Shown: positions 43,374 through 51,652 of the stretch, in pieces
Numbering within the stretch: the stretch's first letter is position 1
Layout of the letters: the number at the start of each line of letters is the position of its first letter
Assembly: GCF_000725885.1 (NCBI RefSeq)
Contig: NZ_JODR01000016.1
Coordinates: 1 to 64,000, forward strand
DNA: 64,000 bases
Direction of reading: 5' to 3'
From: Streptomyces albus subsp. albus
GTDB taxonomy: Bacteria; Actinomycetota; Actinomycetes; Streptomycetales; Streptomycetaceae
Notes under the pieces: generated by a model
What the model was told of the DNA's origin: nothing
Database searches by the model: none
The model's input: only the letters and a program-made list of their open reading frames with translations
Translations under genes and position numbers: made by a program

Positions 43374-44783
43374 GTGTCCTCGTCGTCTTCGTCGTCCTCG
43401 TCGTCCTCACCGTCCACGTCGTCCGCGTCGGCCGTAGCCACGTCCGGCGGCACCGGGCCCAGCAAGGGCTTCCGGATACCCAAGATCCCGTTCTGGGTGC
43501 AGATCCTGGCCGGTCTCGTCCTCGGCGTGGTCCTCGGCTGGGCCGCCCGCAACTGGGACGTCGCCTGGCTGGGCACCACCCTCACCAAGATCGGTGAGAT
43601 CTTCGTCCAGCTGCTGAAGCTGGCCGTCGCCCCGCTGGTCTTCTTCGCGATCACGATCTCGATCACCAACCTGCGCAACGTCCACAACGCGGCGCGGCTC
43701 GCCACCCGCACCCTGCTGTGGTTCATGGTCACCTCGCTGATCGCCGTGGCGATCGGCCTGGTCATCGGCCTGGTCACTCACCCCGGCTCCGGCACCGGGC
43801 TGTCCGCGAAGGACGCCGCCAAGCCGGAGACGCAGGGCTCCTGGCTGGACTTCCTCACCGGGATCATCCCGACGGACATCATCACGCCCTTCACCGAACT
43901 GAAGGTCCTCCAGATCGTCTTCATGGCGGTCGTCGTCGGTATCGCCGCGCTGAAGCTGGGCGAGAAGGCCGAACCCATCCTGAAGCTGGGCGACTCGGTG
44001 CTGACGCTGCTCCAGAAGGCGCTGTGGTGGATCATCCGGCTGGCCCCGATCGGCACGATCGGTCTGATCGGCACCGCCATCAAGGACTACGGCTGGGATC
44101 TGATCGGCAGCTACGCGACCTTCACGGCCGACATCTACATCGGCTGCGCCCTGGTCCTCTTCGGCATCTACCCGCTGCTGCTGGGCACCGTCGCCAAGGT
44201 CAACCCGCTCCAGTTCTTCAAGGGCGCCTGGCCCGCGATCCAGCTGGCGTTCGTCTCCCGCTCCTCGGTCGGCACCATGCCGCTGACCCAGAAGGTCACC
44301 GAGCGGCTGGGCGTGCCCAAGGAGTACGCGTCCTTCGCGGTGCCGTTCGGCTCCACCACCAAGATGGACGGCTGCGCCTCCATCTACCCGGCCATCGCGG
44401 CCATCTTCGTGGGCGAGTTCTTCCACGTGGACATGGGCATCAAGGAGTACCTGCTGATCGTCTTCGTGTCGGTCATCGGCTCCGCCGCCACGGCCGGTCT
44501 GACCGGCGCGACGGTGATGCTCACCCTGACCCTCTCCACCCTGGGCCTGCCCCTGGAGGGCGTCGGCCTGCTGCTGGCCATCGATCCGATCCTCGACATG
44601 ATGCGTACGGCGACGAACGTCGCGGGCCAGGTCGTGGTGCCGGTCGTGGTGTCCGCCAAGGAGAAGATCCTGGACCGGGAGGCGTTCTCCCGCGCCCGGA
44701 GCTTCAGCATCGAGGAGGCCGACTCGACCGGCTCGGCCGGTGAGTCCCGTACGAACGCCCCTCAGCCGGCGGCCGTCGGCTGA
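43374..44783 (+). CDS. Dicarboxylate/amino acid:cation symporter (DAACS/SDF family)
   Basis: The 469-residue protein has about eight membrane helices and two re-entrant loops: SRSSVGTMPLTQKVTERLGV (hairpin 1, Ser-rich), FAVPFGSTTKMDGCASIYPA (the NMDGT-like motif, here KMDGC), and PLEGVGLLLAIDPILDMMRT near the end. Family members take up glutamate, C4-dicarboxylates or, for TcyP, cystine. The KMDGC variation and the Cys-rich leader upstream make cystine possible, but this is inference. The GTG at 43374 with CGGAG upstream was chosen; the N-terminus is an unusual poly-Ser stretch (SSSSSSSSSSSPSTSSAS) coded by repeated TCG/TCC codons. Confidence 0.86.
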   Translation: MSSSSSSSSSSSPSTSSASAVATSGGTGPSKGFRIPKIPFWVQILAGLVLGVVLGWAARNWDVAWLGTTLTKIGEIFVQLLKLAVAPLVFFAITISITNLRNVHNAARLATRTLLWFMVTSLIAVAIGLVIGLVTHPGSGTGLSAKDAAKPETQGSWLDFLTGIIPTDIITPFTELKVLQIVFMAVVVGIAALKLGEKAEPILKLGDSVLTLLQKALWWIIRLAPIGTIGLIGTAIKDYGWDLIGSYATFTADIYIGCALVLFGIYPLLLGTVAKVNPLQFFKGAWPAIQLAFVSRSSVGTMPLTQKVTERLGVPKEYASFAVPFGSTTKMDGCASIYPAIAAIFVGEFFHVDMGIKEYLLIVFVSVIGSAATAGLTGATVMLTLTLSTLGLPLEGVGLLLAIDPILDMMRTATNVAGQVVVPVVVSAKEKILDREAFSRARSFSIEEADSTGSAGESRTNAPQPAAVG

Positions 44784-44807
44784 CCCCCGGCCCCCCGTAC
44801 GTCTCCC

Positions 44808-44835
44808 GCGCCCCCGGCCGTCCGGCCGGGGGCGC
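44808..44835 (+). terminator. Terminator after the symporter gene
   Basis: GCGCCCCCGGCC (44808-44819) pairs perfectly with GGCCGGGGGCGC (44824-44835) across a four-base loop, 25 bases after the stop. An outer CGTAC/GTACG pair may extend it. Confidence 0.75.
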
Positions 44836-44922
44836 GTACGCTTGCGGAAGGCCGGGGGCGTACCGCGCCGGCACGGCAGGCGGGGCACACAACCGGCGTA
44901 CGGGGAAGAGGGGTTGACACGC

Positions 44923-45576
44923 GTGGGGCAGAAGCGGATGCCGCGCGAGGTGCGGGAGCGGCAGATGCTGGACGCCGCTGTCGCCGCTTTCGCGCGCCAC
45001 GGGTACCAGGCCGCTTCCATGGACGACATCGCCGAGGCGGCCGGGGTCTCCAAGCCCCTGGTCTACCTCTACCTGAAGTCCAAGGAAGACCTGTTCATGG
45101 CCTGTGTGCGGCGGGAGATCCGCGCCCTGGTCGCCGCCGTACGGCAGGGCACCAGGGAACGCGGCGCCGCCGACCAGCAGTTGTGGAACGGCCTCACCGC
45201 GTTCTTCGCGCACACCGCGGCCCGCCCGCACGGCATCGCCGTGCTCCACCGGGCCCGCACCCAGGGCGAACCGTTCGTCCAGGAGGTCACCGCCATGCGC
45301 GTGGAGATCACCGCCCTGGTGACCGGCCTCCTCGCCCAGGCGGCCCGGGACACCGGCTGCGACGGCGCACTGGCCGAACGGGAGGTGTCCGGGCTCGCCC
45401 ACGCGCTGGTCGGCGCCGCCGAGTCGCTGGCCGAGTGGGCCAACGCGCGGGCCGCGGCCGACGGCGACGCCGCCCCCTCGGCCAAGGAGACGGCGGCGAC
45501 GCTGATGAACTTCTGCTGGGCGGGACTGGAGAACCTGACCAAGGGCGCCCGGTGGGTGCCCGGACCCGGCCGGTGA
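44923..45576 (+). CDS. TetR/AcrR family transcriptional regulator
   Basis: The 217-residue protein has an N-terminal TetR HTH (REVRERQMLDAAVAAFARHG, then MDDIAEAAGVSKPLVYLYLK) and an all-helical ligand domain (GIAVLHRARTQGEPFVQEVT ... FCWAGLENLTKG). GTG 44923 or TTG 44914 can start it; the region AAGAGGGG lies upstream of both. It is expected to be a dimeric repressor. No operator could be matched with confidence, but the TTACT-N4-AGTAA site at 46255, about 700 bases downstream, is of the kind bound by TetR regulators of lipid genes. Confidence 0.88.
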   Translation: MGQKRMPREVRERQMLDAAVAAFARHGYQAASMDDIAEAAGVSKPLVYLYLKSKEDLFMACVRREIRALVAAVRQGTRERGAADQQLWNGLTAFFAHTAARPHGIAVLHRARTQGEPFVQEVTAMRVEITALVTGLLAQAARDTGCDGALAEREVSGLAHALVGAAESLAEWANARAAADGDAAPSAKETAATLMNFCWAGLENLTKGARWVPGPGR

Positions 45577-45602
45577 GCCCGCGGCGCCCTCGTCGAGTCC
45601 CG

Positions 45603-45830
45603 CTACTTCTTGCCCGTGTTCTCGTACTGGGCCAGTGCCAGCCCCAGGCCGAAGAACGTGGGCGCCCATTCCCCGACGAAGATGCCCCACCGGTCGGCCC
45701 GGTCCATGCCGGCCTTCTCGCCCTTGACGGAGACGGCCCAGCTCAGGAAAGAGATGCCGATCGAGGCCACAGCCGCGCAGTAGGCGTGCTCACTCCGCAG
45801 GCCGGCCTCGTGCAGTTTCTGGACGACCAT
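45603..45830 (-). CDS. Small membrane protein
   Basis: The 75-residue protein has two hydrophobic stretches (AYCAAVASIGISFLSWAVSV and WGIFVGEWAPTFFGLGLALA) separated by a charged loop GEKAGMDRADR. The ATG at 45830 has AGGAG eight bases upstream. I do not recognise a named family, but the well-placed ribosome site and balanced composition support a real gene. It converges on the TetR gene. Confidence 0.72.
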   Translation of the reverse strand: MVVQKLHEAGLRSEHAYCAAVASIGISFLSWAVSVKGEKAGMDRADRWGIFVGEWAPTFFGLGLALAQYENTGKK

Positions 45831-45919
45831 GCCACAGCTCCTGTCGTAGAGGGATCGCTACTCCAGCAACGCAACCACCCCCGGCACCCGCCCGCCGCTC
45901 CGATTGGGCCGAACGGGTG

Positions 45920-46231
45920 TCAGCCGCCTGTCGGCGGGGCCTCGGCGACCGCCCCGGTGACGTGCGGTTTTCCTGTGCCGCCGACGTCACGCACGGTGAA
46001 GGCGCCGGTCGCCGGGTCGCTCGCGTGGACGACCTCGGACGGGAGCAGGACGGGGGCACCGTGAACTCCGCCGCCGTGTGAGCGCCCCGCTCGCCTGGCG
46101 TACTCCGCCGGACAGCACGCGAAGGTCCACATGCCGTGCGTGACGGTGTGCGGGAGGTCGCACGCACGAGCGGTGGGGGCGGAGGCGGATCGGGCTGCGG
46201 GGCCGACGAAGGCGGCGATCGGCCATTCCCC
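45920..46231 (-). pseudogene. Remnant of a MaoC-like (R)-hydratase
   Basis: On the minus strand the frame reads WPIAAFVGPAARSASAPTAR, then LPHTVTHGMWTFACCPAEYA, and ends TVRDVGGTGKPHVTGAVAE. The TAR...LPHTVTHGMWT segment and the terminal KPHVTG match the actinobacterial MaoC/hotdog hydratase pattern (LTARxFGFPRAIAHGMWTxA ... GKPHLTG). Only about 100 residues of an expected 270 or so remain, the catalytic Asp/His region is missing and there is no start codon or ribosome site at the left edge of the match. It is best read as a decayed gene. Confidence 0.55.
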
Positions 46232-46254
46232 AACTCGTCCGGCTCGCGTAGCTT

Positions 46255-46268
46255 TTACTTACGAGTAA
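46255..46268. promoter_or_regulatory. TTACT-N4-AGTAA inverted repeat (TetR-type operator)
   Basis: TTACTTACGAGTAA is a 14-base inverted repeat in a short AT-rich island. Such sites are bound by TetR-family regulators of fatty-acid genes in actinomycetes. It lies between the MaoC remnant (minus) and the acyl-CoA synthetase (plus), and so could once have controlled both. Confidence 0.55.
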
Positions 46269-46679
46269 GGTTACTTCCTGGTCAGGAGTTCGGTCGAGGA
46301 TGAGCCCCACCGGCCCCCGCAGTCCGCCGCGCCGGCCCCGCAGCCCGCCGCGTCCAACTGCGCCGCGGACCCTGCCGAGGCACCCTGCCGAGGTCTCCCG
46401 CCGAGGTCCCCCGCCGCGTCGCCGTTCCGGCCCGCGAGCGCCCCGGGCCGCCGTGACCGGATGTCGGTCCGGGACCCCCGCAACCGGCCGCACCGTCAGC
46501 CGGACGCCGCCCGGGAACTCGTCCCGGATCTCTCCGGGACCTCGCCCCGGACCTCGCACAGGAAACCGTTCATGGCCCGTACCGGCCCGTCCCACCCGCA
46601 CCCCCACGCCACACCCGACCCCGCCCTTCCCGTTTCCCGGGGGCGCGCTCGCCCCCAGCGTCCAGGAGGAGCCGCACCC
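46269..46679 (+). other. Long leader of the acyl-CoA synthetase gene
   Basis: About 410 bases between the operator-like repeat and the fadD start. It is rich in CCG runs and carries short 14-15 base tandem repeats around 46375-46425 (CCCTGCCGAGG twice, then CCCGCCGAGG). An open frame crosses it, but its peptide is Pro/Arg low-complexity, so no gene is called. Confidence 0.5.
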
Positions 46680-48569
46680 ATGCCGGCTGAGCAGCCCACT
46701 TTCACCCCGCCGCGCATCACCGTGGAGGCGGGCCGGGTCCGTGAGGTCTCGGTGCCGCCGCTGGCCCCCAGGGTGACCGACGGGTCCCTCGCGGACATCC
46801 CGTTCACCAACGCGGAAGAGGCCCCCGACGCGGCGGTCCTCAGCCGTCGTACCGCCGACGGGGGCTGGCGCGAGGTGCCGGCCCGCGTGTTCGCCGCGGA
46901 GGTCCTGGCCATGGCGAAGGGGCTGATCGCGCTGGGCCTGCACCCGGGCGACCGGATCGCCATCATGGCCCGTACGACGTACGAGTGGACGCTCACGGAC
47001 TTCGCGGCCTGGGCGGCGGGTCTGGTGACGGTGCCGGTGTACCCGACGTCCTCCGCCTCGCAGGCCCGCCACATCCTGCGGGACTCGCGGGCCCGCGCCT
47101 GCTTCGTGGAGGACGTCGAGCAGACGCGGCTGCTCAGCGCGGAGCGGGGCAACCTGCCGGACCTGGAGCACCTGTGGCAGTTCAGCGCGGGCGCCGTGGG
47201 GCACGTGGTGGACGCGGGGCGCCGGTTGCCGGACGCGCTGGTGGCCGAGCGCCGCGGGCTGCTGTCGCCCGCTTCGGTGGCGACGCTCGTCTACACCTCG
47301 GGGACGACGGGTCCGCCCAAGGGCTGTGCGCTCACGCACGGGAACTTCTTCGCCGAGGTGGACAACGCGATCGAACTGCTGCACCCGGTCTTCCGTGCCC
47401 AGGCGGCCGAGGAGCCGTCCACGCTGCTGTTCCTGCCGCTGTCCCACGTGTTCGGGCGGATGGTGGCGATCGGCTGTCTGCGGGCCCGGGTGCGGCTGGG
47501 GCACGCGCCGAGCGTCAGGACGGACGACCTGCTGGCCGATCTGGCCGCCTTCCGCCCGACGTTCCTGCTGGGCATTCCGTACGTGCTGGAGAAGATCTAC
47601 AACACCGGCCGGGCGACGGCCGAACGGATCGGCCGGGCGGCGTCCTTCGACCGGGGCGCGCGGGTGGCCCAGCGCTACGGGGAGGCGGTGGAGGCGGCCG
47701 AGCACGGTTTCGGCGGCGGTCCGGGACTGGGGCTGCGTGCCGCGCGCGGACTGTACGACGCACTGGTCTACCGGCGTATCCGGGCGGCGCTGGGCGGTCG
47801 CTGCCGGTACGTCGTCTGCGGCGGCTCGCCGCTCGGGCACCGGCTCGCCGCGTTCTTCGAGGGGGCGGGGGTCACCGTGTACGAGGGGTACGGGCTGACC
47901 GAGACCACCGCGGCGACCACCGCCACACCGCCGCTCAGACCGCGGCTGGGCACGGTCGGCTGGCCGGTGCCGGGCACAGCGCTGCGGATCGCCGACGACG
48001 GGGAGGTGCTGGTCAAGGGCGAGCACATCTTCAGCGGTTACTGGGACGCCCGGAGTGGGACGGTACGGCCGGCGCCGGTGGTGGACGGCTGGTTGCCCAC
48101 CGGGGACCTGGGCGCACTGGACTCGGAGGGGTATCTGAGCATCACCGGCCGGAAGAGGGACCTGATCATCACCTCCGCCGGCAAGAACCTGGCCCCGGGT
48201 CCGCTGGAGGACTGGCTGCGGGCGCACCCCCTGGTCAGCCAGTGTGTGGTGGTCGGTGACAACCGCCCGTACGTGGCCGCGCTGGTGACGCTGGAGGCGG
48301 ACGGGCTGGCGCACTGGCAGCGGATGCACAAGAAGGAGCATCTGAGCCGGGCCGAGGTGGTGCGGGACGAGGATCTGCTGCGCAACCTCCAGCAGGCGGT
48401 GGACGAGGCCAACTCGCAGGTGTCGCGGGCCGAGTCGATCCGCCGCTTCCTGGTGCTGCCCACCGACTTCACCGAGGAGCGCGGGCATCTGACACCGTCG
48501 TTCAAGCTGCGCCGGGCGGCGATCGTGCGGGACTTCGCGGAGGAGATCGACCAGCTGTACGCGAGGTGA
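46680..48569 (+). CDS. Long-chain fatty acid-CoA ligase (AMP-binding)
   Basis: The 629-residue protein is an ANL-superfamily acyl-CoA synthetase. The P-loop VYTSGTTGPPKG, the adenylation motif YEGYGLTETTA, the hinge region LPTGDLGALDSEGYLSITGR and the terminal KDLIITSAGKN region are all present. Sequence resembles FadD15-type long-chain ligases of actinobacteria, activating fatty acids for beta-oxidation or lipid synthesis. The ATG at 46680 follows AGGAGGAG. A TetR-type operator lies about 410 bases upstream. It is monocistronic. Confidence 0.93.
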   Translation: MPAEQPTFTPPRITVEAGRVREVSVPPLAPRVTDGSLADIPFTNAEEAPDAAVLSRRTADGGWREVPARVFAAEVLAMAKGLIALGLHPGDRIAIMARTTYEWTLTDFAAWAAGLVTVPVYPTSSASQARHILRDSRARACFVEDVEQTRLLSAERGNLPDLEHLWQFSAGAVGHVVDAGRRLPDALVAERRGLLSPASVATLVYTSGTTGPPKGCALTHGNFFAEVDNAIELLHPVFRAQAAEEPSTLLFLPLSHVFGRMVAIGCLRARVRLGHAPSVRTDDLLADLAAFRPTFLLGIPYVLEKIYNTGRATAERIGRAASFDRGARVAQRYGEAVEAAEHGFGGGPGLGLRAARGLYDALVYRRIRAALGGRCRYVVCGGSPLGHRLAAFFEGAGVTVYEGYGLTETTAATTATPPLRPRLGTVGWPVPGTALRIADDGEVLVKGEHIFSGYWDARSGTVRPAPVVDGWLPTGDLGALDSEGYLSITGRKRDLIITSAGKNLAPGPLEDWLRAHPLVSQCVVVGDNRPYVAALVTLEADGLAHWQRMHKKEHLSRAEVVRDEDLLRNLQQAVDEANSQVSRAESIRRFLVLPTDFTEERGHLTPSFKLRRAAIVRDFAEEIDQLYAR

Positions 48570-48692
48570 GCGCGGGCCCGAGCCGTCACCCTCCGCCCAG
48601 CCTTTGGCCAGACGGCGGTACCGTGCCCTCAGCACCAGGTGAAGCAAGAGCCGGGGGACGGGTGCTCCGCCCTCGCGCCGGGAGGGAACGGG

Positions 48693-49640
48693 ATGACGAC
48701 ACCCCCGCAGCCGCCGCCACAGCCGCCCAGCCAGCCGCAGCAGCCCGCGGGCGGTGGCGGATTCGGTCCGCCCGCCGCGGGTGGTTTCGGCCAGCCGCCC
48801 GCCGGTTACGGTCAGCCGCCGGCGGGTTACGGCCAGCCGCCCGCCGGCTATGGTCAGCCGCCCGCGGGATTCGGCCCGCCGGCGAACGGTCCCGCGGGGT
48901 TCGGGCAGCCAGGGGCGCCCGGCCCGTACGGAGGGCCGCCGGCGCCGCCGCCGAACAAGAGCAACAAGGTGGTCGCCCTCGTGCTGGGCGCCGTCCTCGT
49001 CGTGGCGCTCGCGGTCGGCGGCACCCTGCTGTTCGTCGGCGGCGATGACAGCGGCGACGACAAGGCCGAGGCGAAGAAGTCCCAGCAGCCGGCCGACGAT
49101 CCGCAGCCGTCCGACACCGCCGACGAGCCGACCCCGACGCCGACCCGGACCCGCTACGAGCTGGCGTTCCCCAAGACGCTGGAGGGCGGCAAGTACCGGC
49201 TGCGGGACGACCTGAGCGACTCCGTCGACACGGGCAAGACGGGGGAGGAGGCCCATCTCGGCTCGTACTCGAACGCGGCCGACACCTCCCGTCTGCTGTA
49301 CGGCTCGGCGACCGGCGAGGACTACGGCAACCCCGAGTTCTCCAAGAACCAGATGATGAACGGCATGGAGTCGGGCGCGGCCATGGACGTGGCCGTCAAG
49401 CGCCGGGACATCACACCGGCCGGTGCCGAGGACCCGCTCACCTGCGAGGTGCTGGTCAAGAAGCAGCAGGGCCGCAGGCTGACGATCCCGGTGTGCGCCT
49501 GGAGCGATCCGGGCACGGCCGCCTACGTGGCCAACGACAGCCTCGACACCTACTCGGTCGACCCCGAGGACGTGGACCTGGAGGCGTGGGCGGAGCGGGT
49601 CGACGCGATCCGCGACGAGGTGCGCACCCCGGCGACGTGA
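48693..49640 (+). CDS. Membrane-anchored protein with a Pro/Gly/Gln/Tyr-rich N-terminus
   Basis: The 315-residue protein begins MTTPPQPPPQPP and has about 80 cytoplasmic residues with five or more copies of a GQPPAGY heptad, then one membrane helix (VVALVLGAVLVVALAVGGTLLFV), a charged Asp/Pro/Thr linker and an extracytoplasmic globular domain (LAFPKTLEGGKYRLRDDLSD ... CEVLVKKQQGRRLTIPVCAW) with two Cys that may form a disulfide. This layout is common for Streptomyces sensor-like surface proteins of unknown function. The ATG at 48693 follows GGGAGGG. Confidence 0.85.
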   Translation: MTTPPQPPPQPPSQPQQPAGGGGFGPPAAGGFGQPPAGYGQPPAGYGQPPAGYGQPPAGFGPPANGPAGFGQPGAPGPYGGPPAPPPNKSNKVVALVLGAVLVVALAVGGTLLFVGGDDSGDDKAEAKKSQQPADDPQPSDTADEPTPTPTRTRYELAFPKTLEGGKYRLRDDLSDSVDTGKTGEEAHLGSYSNAADTSRLLYGSATGEDYGNPEFSKNQMMNGMESGAAMDVAVKRRDITPAGAEDPLTCEVLVKKQQGRRLTIPVCAWSDPGTAAYVANDSLDTYSVDPEDVDLEAWAERVDAIRDEVRTPAT

Positions 49641-49653
49641 GGAACCGGCCGCC

Positions 49654-49868
49654 GTGGCGGCACGCCGGGCGACGCGGGCCGGAATCGAGCAGGTCCGGTT
49701 CTCCGCGGCCGAGGCCGAACCGCTGCTGGACCGGGCCCTGTTCGAGGCCGCGGCGGGGCGGCTGCGGCCGGTCGTGGGCCAGACCTTTCCGCTGTCCGAG
49801 CCCGCCCGCGCCCATACGGCGATCGAGGCGCGCGAGGTGCCGGCAAGACCCTGCCGGCGGCCGGATGA
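49654..49868 (+). pseudogene. C-terminal remnant of an NADPH:quinone reductase (MDR family)
   Basis: The frame from 49654 reads FEAAAGRLRPVVGQTFPLSE and ARAHTAIEAREV, the usual end of zinc-independent quinone oxidoreductases (...LRPVIGQTFPLERAAEAHAALE). The last residues VGKTLL... appear only in another frame (GGCAAGACCCTG at 49842-49853, then TGA at 49866), so a one-base shift near 49841 broke the end. The N-terminal three quarters are gone. It is a decayed fragment, about 15 bases after the preceding gene. Confidence 0.6.
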
Positions 49869-49872
49869 ACGG

Positions 49873-49910
49873 GACTGCCCGCCCCTCCGGGGGAAAAGGG
49901 GCGGGCAGTC
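49873..49910. terminator. Bidirectional terminator
   Basis: GACTGCCCGCCCC (49873-49885) pairs with GGGGCGGGCAGTC (49898-49910) with a 12-base loop, between the quinone reductase remnant and the convergent TauD gene. Confidence 0.8.
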
Positions 49911-49926
49911 CGGTCGGTGGCGCGGA

Positions 49927-50883
49927 TCAGAACGGGCGGTCGCCGACGATGGCGACACGCTCGGCGACCCGGCGGTGGCCCATGTAGTCGAAGAGGGCGT
50001 AGTGCTGGGTGGCGCGGTTGTCCCAGAACGCGATGTCGCCCGGCTGCCAGGCGAACCGCACCTGGTACTCGGGCACGTGCGCCTGGCGCACCAGCTCCGC
50101 CAGCAGACGGTCGCTCTCCGCCCGGTCCATGCCCACGATGTGGGTGGTGAACGAGGTGTTCACGAACAGCATCTTGCGGCCCGTCTCTGGGTGCGTGCGC
50201 ACCACCGGGTGCTCGACGGGCGGGAACTCCTCCTGGAGCTCGGCCAGCTGCTCGGCCGGGGTGAAGCGGGCGAACCCGGGGATGAAGTCGTGCACGGCCA
50301 CCGCGCCGTCGATCCGCTCCCGGACCCGCGGCGGCAGATTGTCGTAGGCGGCGGCCATGTCCGCCCACATGGTGTGCCCGCCGAGCGGCGGCACCTCCCG
50401 CAGCTGGAGCACCGCGCCCATCGCGGGACGCTCGCGGAAGGTGACGTCCGTGTGCCAGACGTTCTCGTAGGTGGGACGGGTGTGCGCGTCCTTCTCGAAC
50501 CGGACGATCTCGTCACTGGAGCCGCGCGCCAGCAGCGGGTTGGTCTCCAGCTCGCCCCAGTGGCGGGCGAAGGCCGCCTGCTGCTCCGGCGTCAGGTTCG
50601 CACCCCGGAAGAAGAGGACCTTCCACTCCAGCAGTGCGCGGTTCAGCTCCTCGCGCAGTGCGGGGCTCAGCGGCCGGGACAGATCGGCGCCCCGTACCTC
50701 GGCGCCGATCACCCGCGTCTGGGGCACGACCTCGATCAGCTCGTACGGCCGCTCCTCCCAGCCCTCGGGGAAGGGGTTCAGCGTCCGCACGCCCTCGTAG
50801 AGGCCGCCTTCCGGGACGCGGGCTTCGCGCAGTGCGGGGACGGCGGGCGTGGACGTGCTCGTGGCGGGGGTGGTGATGCTCAT
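49927..50883 (-). CDS. TauD/TfdA family Fe(II)/2-oxoglutarate dioxygenase
   Basis: The 318-residue protein has the iron-binding HxD in VWHTDVTFRERPAMGAVLQL and the distal His in NRATQHYALFDYMGHRRV with the following Arg for 2-oxoglutarate. It resembles taurine and alkylsulfate dioxygenases, which oxidize a carbon next to a sulfonate or sulfate. The ATG at 50883 follows GGAGG. It lies downstream of the carnitine operon on the same strand but beyond a strong terminator and 260 bases, so it is a separate unit. A gamma-butyrobetaine hydroxylase role, tempting from context, is not supported: the N-terminal zinc region of that enzyme is absent. Confidence 0.88.
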   Translation of the reverse strand: MSITTPATSTSTPAVPALREARVPEGGLYEGVRTLNPFPEGWEERPYELIEVVPQTRVIGAEVRGADLSRPLSPALREELNRALLEWKVLFFRGANLTPEQQAAFARHWGELETNPLLARGSSDEIVRFEKDAHTRPTYENVWHTDVTFRERPAMGAVLQLREVPPLGGHTMWADMAAAYDNLPPRVRERIDGAVAVHDFIPGFARFTPAEQLAELQEEFPPVEHPVVRTHPETGRKMLFVNTSFTTHIVGMDRAESDRLLAELVRQAHVPEYQVRFAWQPGDIAFWDNRATQHYALFDYMGHRRVAERVAIVGDRPF

Positions 50884-51004
50884 GGAACAGGTCCTCCAGA
50901 AGGATCCGGTCGACATGTCGCCTTGTGGCGTGTGTGCGTGGTGCCGTGACTCGTCAGCGGAGCCGGGGACACGTCGCTAGAGACCGGATCGCTCGCACCC
51001 ACGC

Positions 51005-51024
51005 CGCCACGGGACGCCGTGGCG
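51005..51024. promoter_or_regulatory. Inverted repeat upstream of the TauD gene
   Basis: CGCCACGG/CCGTGGCG with a GACG loop lies about 120 bases upstream of the dioxygenase start and after the terminator of the preceding operon. It is a candidate operator or leader hairpin. Confidence 0.4.
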
Positions 51025-51090
51025 TCCGAGCGGGAATGTGGAGTGCGCGACCATGGAGCACATTGTGGAAGCCACTTTCCGGGACGTCAA

Positions 51091-51132
51091 CATCGCCCCG
51101 CATGTCACCCTTCCGGGGTGTGCGGGGCGATG
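51091..51132 (-). terminator. Terminator of the carnitine operon
   Basis: CATCGCCCCGCA (51091-51102) pairs perfectly with TGCGGGGCGATG (51121-51132), and inside it CACCC with GGGTG. It begins 14 bases after the thioesterase stop (minus strand). Confidence 0.8.
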
Positions 51133-51145
51133 TGCAGGGCCTTGC

Positions 51146-51652
51146 TCAGGCCGGGGCGGGCACCGGTGCGATGGCGCGCCCCGCCCAGGCGGGCGGCTCC
51201 TCGACGAGCCCGGCGAGCCGGTCTCGGACCTCGGGCGGGAACGGTGTGCTGCCCGCCGCACCCACGTGCAGCGCGAACAGTTCGCTGGTGGCGACCGTAC
51301 GGTCCTCGGCGGACATCTCGTGCGCGAAGCGGAGCTTCTTGCCGTCCACCCCCAGCACACGGGTGCGCACGGTGAGCGGGGTGCCCTCCGCCACCTCGTC
51401 CAGGTACCGCACATGCGCCTCGACGGTGTAGAGGGAGCAGCCGGACCGCTCACGGTAGGCGGGGCCCAGGCCGACCGCGTTCATCATCTCGTCCGTCGCG
51501 TGCCCGAAGACGAGGACGTAGAACGCCTCGCTCATGTGGCCGTTGTAGTCGATCCACTCCGGGCGGACCGTCTGCTCGAAGAGCGGCAGCGGTCCGGTAC
51601 CCGGCTCCGGGTCCCGCACCGGCCCCGGCGTCTGTGTCGCCGCGTCCGTCAC
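51146..51652 (-). CDS. Hotdog thioesterase (betainyl-CoA thioesterase candidate)
   Basis: The 168-residue hotdog-fold protein has the 4HBT/FcbC-type start VRPEWIDYNGHMSEAFYVLVF, where Asp and the NGHM segment form the active site, and the helix FGHATDEMMNAVGLG. Its GTG start overlaps the stop of the carnitine dehydrogenase gene (GTGA). In carnitine degradation clusters this type of enzyme hydrolyses betainyl-CoA to glycine betaine and CoA, which fits the neighbours here; in some bacteria it is fused to the dehydrogenase. Substrate assignment is by context. Confidence 0.85.
   Translation of the reverse strand: MTDAATQTPGPVRDPEPGTGPLPLFEQTVRPEWIDYNGHMSEAFYVLVFGHATDEMMNAVGLGPAYRERSGCSLYTVEAHVRYLDEVAEGTPLTVRTRVLGVDGKKLRFAHEMSAEDRTVATSELFALHVGAAGSTPFPPEVRDRLAGLVEEPPAWAGRAIAPVPAPA

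Noticed and set aside
45790..46233. 147-codon minus-strand frame overlapping the small membrane protein gene
   Set aside because: Pro/Arg-rich peptide without a domain; a different frame of the same strand carries the recognisable MaoC remnant.
46300..46776. Open frame upstream of the acyl-CoA synthetase as a separate gene
   Set aside because: Pro/Arg/Ser low-complexity peptide that runs out of frame into the real gene; no ribosome site.
49927..50883. TauD protein as gamma-butyrobetaine hydroxylase feeding the carnitine operon
   Set aside because: It lacks the N-terminal zinc-binding region of that enzyme, resembles taurine/alkylsulfate dioxygenases, and is separated from the operon by a strong terminator.
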